From positions 1 through 64,000 of the forward strand of contig NZ_JAKSXZ010000143.1 in the NCBI RefSeq assembly GCF_022829465.1: a stretch of 64,000 nt of DNA, written 5' to 3'. This document shows, in pieces, positions 59,160-64,000 of the stretch (position 1 is its first letter; every line of letters begins with the position of its first letter). The DNA is from Methylobacterium sp. J-067. Lineage in GTDB: Bacteria; Pseudomonadota; Alphaproteobacteria; Rhizobiales; Beijerinckiaceae. The position numbers and the translations under genes are program-made. Below the pieces are notes generated by a model that worked only from the letters and a program-made list of their open reading frames with translations, was not told where the DNA came from and did no database searches.

Positions 59160-60410
59160 TCAGACGGCCTTGGCGTCGTGCAGCTCGGCGATCTGCTGCT
59201 GAGAATAGCCGAGCTGGGCCAGGATGTCGTTGGTGTGCTCACCCAGCAGCGGCGAGGCCTTGATGTCGACCTGAAGGTCCGAGAACTTGATCGGGCTTCC
59301 GACGGTCAGGTACTTGCCGAGCTTCGGATGCGCGACCTCGACGATCGTGCCGCTCTCGCGGAGCGACTTGTCCTCGGCGATCTCCTTCATGGTGAGGACC
59401 GGCGAGCACGGAATGTCGAACTTGCGCAGGATGTCGACCGCCTCGAACTTGGTCTTGTCGGCGAGCCAGCCTTCGATGGTGTTGAAGATATCGAAGATCT
59501 TGTCCTGGCGGGCGCGGGCCGTGTTGTAGGCCGGATCCTCGATCCACTCCTCGCGGCCGATGGCCTTGCAGATCGGCGCCCAGGCATGGCCCTGGATGGT
59601 GAAGTAGATGTAGGCGTTCGGATCGGTCTCCCAGCCCTTGCACTTCAGCACCCAGCCCGGCTGGCCGCCGCCGCCCGCGTTGCCGCCGCGCGGCACCACG
59701 TCCGAGAACGTGCCGTGCGGGTATTGCGGGTATTCCTCAAGGTAGCCGATCGCATCAAGGCGCTGCTGGTCGCGCAGCTTCACGCGGCAGAGGTTGATCA
59801 CCGAATCCTGCATCGACACGGCGACCTTCTGGCCCTTGCCGGTCTTGGTCTTCTGGTGGAGCGCCGTCAGGATGCCAATGGCGAGGTGCATGCCGGTGTT
59901 GGAATCGCCGAGCGCGGCGGCCGACACGGTGGGCGGACCGTCCCAGAAGCCGGTGGTCGAGGCGGCACCGCCGGCGCATTGCGCCACGTTCTCGTAGACC
60001 TTCAGGTCTTCGTAATGGTGGCCGTCCGAGAAGCCCTTCACCGAGGCGAGGATCATGCCGGGGTTCAGTTCCTGTATCCGCGCCCAGGAGAAGCCCATGC
60101 GGTCCAGCGCGCCGGGGCCGAAATTCTCGACCATCACGTCGGACTCGCGGATTAGCTTCTCCAGGACTTCCTTGCCCTGCTTGGTTTTGGTGTCGAGGGT
60201 CAGCGAACGCTTGTTGGAATTCAGCATCGTGAAGTAGAGGGCGTCCGCATCCTCGATATGGCGGAGCTGGTTGCGGGTGACGTCGCCCGCGCCGGGGCGC
60301 TCGACCTTGATGACGTCGGCGCCGAACCACGCGAGGAGCTGCGTGCAGGCCGGACCCGCCTGGACGTGGGTGAAGTCGATGATCTTGATGCCTTCGAGCG
60401 GTTGGGTCAT
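59160..60410 (-). CDS. frc: Formyl-CoA:oxalate CoA-transferase (copy 2)
   Basis: This 416-residue enzyme has the typical Frc length: IKIIDFTHVQAGPACTQLLA, VKVERPGAGDVTRNQLRHIE, active Asp in SAAALGDSNTGMHLAIG, and the intact glycine loop GNAGGGGQPGWVLKCKGWET. The C-terminus matches (VLTMKEIAEDKSLRESGTIV). It is the more classical of the two copies and is likely the main oxalate enzyme, working with the Oxc encoded nearby. A partial motif, ATTGGAATAC, lies just before its start at 60428. Confidence 0.93.
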   Translation of the reverse strand: MTQPLEGIKIIDFTHVQAGPACTQLLAWFGADVIKVERPGAGDVTRNQLRHIEDADALYFTMLNSNKRSLTLDTKTKQGKEVLEKLIRESDVMVENFGPGALDRMGFSWARIQELNPGMILASVKGFSDGHHYEDLKVYENVAQCAGGAASTTGFWDGPPTVSAAALGDSNTGMHLAIGILTALHQKTKTGKGQKVAVSMQDSVINLCRVKLRDQQRLDAIGYLEEYPQYPHGTFSDVVPRGGNAGGGGQPGWVLKCKGWETDPNAYIYFTIQGHAWAPICKAIGREEWIEDPAYNTARARQDKIFDIFNTIEGWLADKTKFEAVDILRKFDIPCSPVLTMKEIAEDKSLRESGTIVEVAHPKLGKYLTVGSPIKFSDLQVDIKASPLLGEHTNDILAQLGYSQQQIAELHDAKAV

Positions 60411-60460
60411 TTTCGTTCCTCCCGTTGATTGGAATACTCACACCCGAAAAACTTCGTCTT

Positions 60461-60904
60461 TCAGGTCGGAATGCACTCTTTGCTTTCGGCTTCTAGGTCC
60501 GAAATTCGCTGGCGAAGGCGCTTCTCCTCGCTCCAGCGCTCGGTTTCGTCGCGGATGACGGCGACGATTCCGGTCACCGTGCCGTCCTCGTCCTTGAGGA
60601 GGCCGACGGTGAAGGCGATGGACAGGCTGTGCCCGTCCTTGTGCAGGGCCGGCACGCGCAGGAGCTTCGTGCCGTACTTCGTGACCCCCGTACGCATTGT
60701 GTTGGCGTAGCCATCCCAGTGGCGGCGCCGATGGCGGTCGGGGGTGATCAGATCGAGGGGCTGGCCCAGCGCCTCGGCGGGGGAGAAGCCGAAGATCCGC
60801 TCGGCGGCCGGGTTCCACACCACGATGGCCCCGTCGGGATCGGACACCACTATGGCGTCGCCGACGGCATCGACAAGCCCGGACAGATCGAGATCCTGTG
60901 CCAT
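60461..60904 (-). CDS. Single-PAS domain protein
   Basis: This 147-residue protein consists of one PAS domain (residues 10-125): GLVDAVGDAIVVSDPDGAIV, then WNPAAERIFGFSPAEALGQP, LDLITPDRHRRRHWDGYANT, and the PAC-like FTVGLLKDEDGTVTGIVAVI, with a short coiled tail. Alone it cannot signal by itself and probably modulates a partner. It is divergent from the OsmC gene across a perfect motif copy. Confidence 0.8.
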   Translation of the reverse strand: MAQDLDLSGLVDAVGDAIVVSDPDGAIVVWNPAAERIFGFSPAEALGQPLDLITPDRHRRRHWDGYANTMRTGVTKYGTKLLRVPALHKDGHSLSIAFTVGLLKDEDGTVTGIVAVIRDETERWSEEKRLRQRISDLEAESKECIPT

Positions 60905-61009
60905 GGTGCGCTCAAGCGCTCGGCCGGTCTGCGACGCTCGGCTCGGTCATGGCGTTCTCTCCCCTGCTTCCTGCACGAGAGGCTCTCCCTCCCGACGGGT
61001 GACTCGGTG

Positions 61010-61028
61010 ATTGGTATTTGGTATGCCA
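61010..61028. promoter_or_regulatory. Putative GntR operator between PAS and OsmC genes
   Basis: ATTGGTATTTGGTATGCCA, identical to 53075-53093, lies between the divergent PAS and OsmC genes and could control both. Confidence 0.6.
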
Positions 61029-61108
61029 CATATCGAATGGCAGTCAAGCCGAATAGGCGACGCGGCGTTGCCGAAATCGCGCGACGATCAGGGAAGGAGG
61101 CGGCCGGC

Positions 61109-61552
61109 ATGACGCTCGGACCCAGCATCACGATCACCCAGATCGAGGGCTTCAAGTTCGTCGTCGATTTCGGCGCCGCCTTCCCCACGCTGGCCACGGA
61201 CGAGCCGGAACCCATCGGGCGCGAATCCGGCCCCTCACCGGAGCAGGTTCTGATCGCGGGGGTAAGCAATTGCCTCTGCGCCAGCCTCGCATTCGCCCTC
61301 GGCAAGTTCGGGCAGGACGGCGGGGGCGTCACGGCAACGGCGTCGGCCGCCATCGTCCGCAACGCCGAGAAGCGCCTGCGCATCGGCGGGATCGCCGTCG
61401 ACATCACCCTGGGCGCCGCCGCCGAGGCCATGCCCCGGATCGAGCAGGTGCTCGCCCAGTTCGAGCGGTTCTGCACCGTCTCGGAGAGCGTGAAGGCCGG
61501 CATCCCCGTCACCGTGGCGGTGCGGGACGGACACGGAGTGCCCTTGCGATGA
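61109..61552 (+). CDS. OsmC-family protein
   Basis: From the ATG at 61109 (AAGGAGG eight bases upstream) this 147-residue protein has the OsmC two-Cys pattern: GVSNCLCASLAFALGKFG and QFERFCTVSESVKAGIPV. OsmC-type proteins reduce organic hydroperoxides with these cysteines, and some act on thioesters. Its operon position with an NTF2-like protein and the shared motif tie it to oxalate/formyl-CoA use or to accompanying oxidative stress. Confidence 0.82.
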   Translation: MTLGPSITITQIEGFKFVVDFGAAFPTLATDEPEPIGRESGPSPEQVLIAGVSNCLCASLAFALGKFGQDGGGVTATASAAIVRNAEKRLRIGGIAVDITLGAAAEAMPRIEQVLAQFERFCTVSESVKAGIPVTVAVRDGHGVPLR

Positions 61553-61569
61553 ACCACCGGGAGGAATCG

Positions 61570-61956
61570 ATGGACGATCACGCTTGGACGAGGGACGGCG
61601 CGACGGAGCCGGGCGCGCTCGCGGGCCTGTTCAACGCCCGCGCCAATGACGGCGACGTGGAGGGTCTGGTGGCGCTCTACGAACCCGACGCGGTGCTGGC
61701 GGCCGGCGCAGTCGTCGCCACCGGCCATGACGAGATCCGCCGGTTCTACACGGACCTTCTCGCCCGGAAGTCCGACTTTCCGCAGGCGGAAACCCTGCCC
61801 GCCCTCGTCAAGGACGGTCTCGCGCTGACCTTCGCCCGGCTCGCGAACGGCGTGCTGTCCGTCGAGGCGGCGCGGCGTCAGGCGGACGGGACGTGGCTGT
61901 GGGCCATCGACCAGTTGAAGATCAAGCCGCGCGTGGAGGCTCCCCCTCGCTCATGA
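61570..61956 (+). CDS. NTF2/SnoaL-like protein
   Basis: From the ATG at 61570 (GGGAGG six bases upstream; an alternative at 61549 overlaps the OsmC stop) this 128-residue protein folds as an NTF2-like cone (LAGLFNARANDGDVEGLVAL, YEPDAVLAAGAVVATGHDEI, VEAARRQADGTWLWAIDQLK). These domains can be isomerases, hydrolases or ligand binders. It probably forms an operon with the OsmC gene. Its 3' end overlaps the opposing hydrolase by 35 bp. Confidence 0.7.
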   Translation: MDDHAWTRDGATEPGALAGLFNARANDGDVEGLVALYEPDAVLAAGAVVATGHDEIRRFYTDLLARKSDFPQAETLPALVKDGLALTFARLANGVLSVEAARRQADGTWLWAIDQLKIKPRVEAPPRS

Positions 61957-62623
61957 AGAAGTCGACCGCGCGCCGCACGACCGCCGGGTCGTAGGCGTGC
62001 GGTTCGTCGTATTCGACGAAGGTGACGTCGTAGCCGGCCGCGCGCAGCAGTTGCGCATGGGTCCGGCCGCTGCGGTCGATGGGGATCTGCTCGTCCCGCG
62101 TGGCGTGCGAGATGAAGACGCGCGGCGCGCCGACCTGCGTTTGGACCGACATGAACCCTGCGGAGGATACGATGACGTGGCTGACGAGGTCGCCGTTGGT
62201 GAGCCCGAGGGAGAGGGCGTAGCTCCCCCCATCCGAGTGGCCCGCGAAGGCGATCCGGCCCGGATCGAGCAGGAAGTGCGAACCCAGCGCCTGGAGCGCG
62301 TGTTCGAGCCGGTCACGGTCGGGGCCGTTGCCGGCGATGACCAGATCCCAGGTCGGATGCAGCGATTGCGGGACGAGCAGCAGGAAGCCGCGCGCCTCCG
62401 CGTGGACCGCGAGCATCGGCATGATCTTCTCGGCGCTGCCCCCGCCGCCGTGGAACAGGACCACGAGCGGGACGGGCCGGCGCGGCGCGAGGCCTTCCGG
62501 CACGTAGAGCCGCGCGTCGCGCTCGGCGAAGAGGCCGAGGATGTGGCTGCCCGGCGGAAGGGGATCCTCCGTCGGGAGCCGGAGCGGGACGGTGAGCCGT
62601 CCCGCGAGCTTGGGGTCCGTCAC
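61922..62623 (-). CDS. Alpha/beta hydrolase (esterase-like)
   Basis: This 233-residue enzyme has an alpha/beta-hydrolase core: oxyanion region VVLFHGGGGSAEKIM, nucleophile elbow AFAGHSDGGSYALSLG (Ser in GHSDG), the acidic residue in SHATRDEQIPIDRS, and the His in EYDEPHAYDPAVV. It resembles carboxylesterases and PHB-depolymerase-like enzymes. It is transcribed with oxc, starting 25 bp after the oxc stop, and converges on the NTF2-like gene. Confidence 0.82.
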   Translation of the reverse strand: MTDPKLAGRLTVPLRLPTEDPLPPGSHILGLFAERDARLYVPEGLAPRRPVPLVVLFHGGGGSAEKIMPMLAVHAEARGFLLLVPQSLHPTWDLVIAGNGPDRDRLEHALQALGSHFLLDPGRIAFAGHSDGGSYALSLGLTNGDLVSHVIVSSAGFMSVQTQVGAPRVFISHATRDEQIPIDRSGRTHAQLLRAAGYDVTFVEYDEPHAYDPAVVRRAVDFFMSEGEPPRAA

Positions 62624-62648
62624 CGGGACTGCCCCATGGCGTCCGCCC

Positions 62649-64000
62649 TCACTTGCGCTTGATCACGCTCTGCGGGTTGAGGCTGCCGATGTTGCCGCTC
62701 TCGCTGCCGGCGGAGGGGTCGATTACCGCGTTGATCAGGGTCGGCTTGCCGGAATCCATCGCGGCCTCGACGGCCTGCTTCAACTCGTCCGGCGTGACCA
62801 CCTGGGCGCCCACACCGCCGAAGGCCTCCATCATCCGGTCGTAGCGGGAATCCGGGACGAAGGTGGTCGTCCCCGGGTCGCGGCCGGTCGGATCGGTGTC
62901 GGTGCCGCGGTAGATGCCGTTGTTGTTGAAGACGACGATGCAGATCGGCAGCTTGTACCGGCAGATGGTCTCGACCTCCATGCCGGAGAAGCCGAACGCG
63001 CTGTCGCCCTCGACCGCGAGCACGGGCTTGCCCGTCTCGACGGCCGCCGCGATGGCGAAGCCCATGCCGATGCCCATGACGCCCCAGGTGCCGACGTCCA
63101 GGCGCTTGCGCGGCTGGTACATGTCGATGATGCTCCGGGCGAGGTCGAGGGTGTTGGCGCCCTCGTTCACGAGCATTGCGTCCGGCCGCTCCTTGATCAC
63201 GGTGCGCAGGGCGCCGAGGGCGGAGTGGAAGTCCATCGGCGCGGTGTTCTTCATGAGCTTCGGGGCCATCTTGGCGATGTTGGCCTCGCGCTTGGCGCGG
63301 ATCGTCTCGACCCACTCGGCCGGCGCCCCCGTCCAGCCGTCGCGCATGCCGTCGAGCAGGGCGGCGACGCAGGAGCCGATATCGCCCACCACCGGCGCGA
63401 CGATCTCGACGTTCGAGTCCATCTCGCGCGGCTCAATGTCGATCTGGATGAAGCGCTTGGAACCGGGCTCGCCCCAGGTCTTGCCCTTGCCGTGCGAGAG
63501 CAGCCAGTTGAGGCGCGCGCCGACCAGCAGCACCACGTCGGAGTCCTTCAGCGCCGTCGAGCGCGCGGCACCCGCCGAGAGCGGATGCGTGTCCGGCAAG
63601 AGCCCCTTGGCCATGCTCATCGGCACGTAGGGGATGCCGCTGCGCTCCACCAGTTCGCGGACGAGTTCGTCGGCCTGGGCGTAGGCCGCCCCCTTGCCCA
63701 GCACGATCAGCGGGCGCTTGGCGGCCTTCAACTCGTCCAGGGCACGGGCGATGGCCGAGGGCGCCGGCAGCTGCGCCGGCGCCGCGTCGATCACCTTCAC
63801 CAGTGACTTCGCGCCCGCCTCGGCATCCATCACCTGCGAGAACAGCTTGGCCGGCAGGTCGAGGTAGACGCCGCCGGGACGACCGGAGACGGCGGCGCGG
63901 ATCGCCCGCGCGATGCCGATGCCGATATCGCAGGCGTGGAGCACGCGGAAGGCCGCCTTGCAGAGGGGCTTGGCGATGGCGAGCTGGTCCATCTCCTCGT
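62649..64000 (-). CDS. oxc: Oxalyl-CoA decarboxylase, C-terminal part (continues past window)
   Basis: About 450 residues of a ThDP enzyme are present, with the frame open to the right edge, so around 120 N-terminal residues are missing from the window. VEGDSAFGFSGMEVETICRY plus PICIVVFNNNGIYRGTDTDP is the ThDP-binding motif of Oxc; GKGAAYAQADELVRELVERS and MSMAKGLLPDTHPLSAGAAR belong to the middle domain. The enzyme splits oxalyl-CoA into formyl-CoA and CO2, which Frc then cycles. Its downstream neighbour is the alpha/beta hydrolase gene. Confidence 0.92.
   Translation of the reverse strand, partial: EEMDQLAIAKPLCKAAFRVLHACDIGIGIARAIRAAVSGRPGGVYLDLPAKLFSQVMDAEAGAKSLVKVIDAAPAQLPAPSAIARALDELKAAKRPLIVLGKGAAYAQADELVRELVERSGIPYVPMSMAKGLLPDTHPLSAGAARSTALKDSDVVLLVGARLNWLLSHGKGKTWGEPGSKRFIQIDIEPREMDSNVEIVAPVVGDIGSCVAALLDGMRDGWTGAPAEWVETIRAKREANIAKMAPKLMKNTAPMDFHSALGALRTVIKERPDAMLVNEGANTLDLARSIIDMYQPRKRLDVGTWGVMGIGMGFAIAAAVETGKPVLAVEGDSAFGFSGMEVETICRYKLPICIVVFNNNGIYRGTDTDPTGRDPGTTTFVPDSRYDRMMEAFGGVGAQVVTPDELKQAVEAAMDSGKPTLINAVIDPSAGSESGNIGSLNPQSVIKRK

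Noticed and set aside
1..64000. CRISPR arrays, rRNA and tRNA genes
   Set aside because: I saw no regularly spaced short repeats, no rRNA-like segment and no complete tRNA cloverleaf on reading either strand.

Overview
This is a GC-rich chromosomal window with alphaproteobacterial character. Features that point to a plant-associated methylotroph such as Methylobacterium/Methylorubrum are an oxalate cluster (two formyl-CoA transferases and oxalyl-CoA decarboxylase), many soluble PAS chemoreceptors, an HWE-type histidine kinase, an MXKDX-repeat protein and a PsiF-repeat protein. The genus is inferred from gene content and was not confirmed by a database search.

Layout. 1-10.3 kb is a patchwork: remnants of ridA, a polyamine-binding protein and an IS3 transposase; an AraC regulator; a two-PAS chemoreceptor followed by an HD-GYP protein; psiF; a nearly complete IS3-family element abutting an IS5-like fragment; and small unknown genes with a secreted cupin. 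10.3-16.3 kb is catabolic/redox: an M20 hydrolase homologue that has lost catalytic residues, plus a small partner; an aromatic-type FAD monooxygenase; and divergently a TetX-like monooxygenase, a DUF3237 protein and a TetR regulator. At 16.4-17.4 kb lies a recombination scar with two broken SDR genes facing a 5'-truncated amiC.

17.4-26.0 kb is an amide-use operon: AmiR (ANTAR), then an RNA leader with tandem hairpins and a terminator, a nitrilase-superfamily amidohydrolase, a complete branched-chain/amide ABC importer (one permease fused to its ATPase), a DUF1028 protein carrying a GatC-like tail, and an amidase. 26.2-35.1 kb is a nine-gene minus-strand operon, coxM-coxS-coxL-like molybdenum hydroxylase, a second ABC importer and coxG, facing a TetR gene across twin operators.

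36-53 kb holds housekeeping, stress and signalling genes: a GGDEF-EAL gene split by an in-frame amber codon, RsgA, PlsC, a TAXI solute-binding protein, a CNNM/CorC exporter (apparent ATT start), stress proteins, two more PAS chemoreceptors and an HWE kinase. 53.2-64.0 kb is the oxalate/formyl-CoA region: frc (two copies), oxc (running off the right edge), a GntR/FCD regulator, PAS, OsmC and NTF2-like proteins, an HPP-CBS membrane protein, an unrecognised P-loop protein with a small alpha-beta-barrel partner, and a 49-residue membrane peptide. A 19-bp motif, ATTGGTATTTGGTATGCCA, occurs twice identically in promoters here, with degenerate copies in two more, suggesting one regulon under the local GntR protein.
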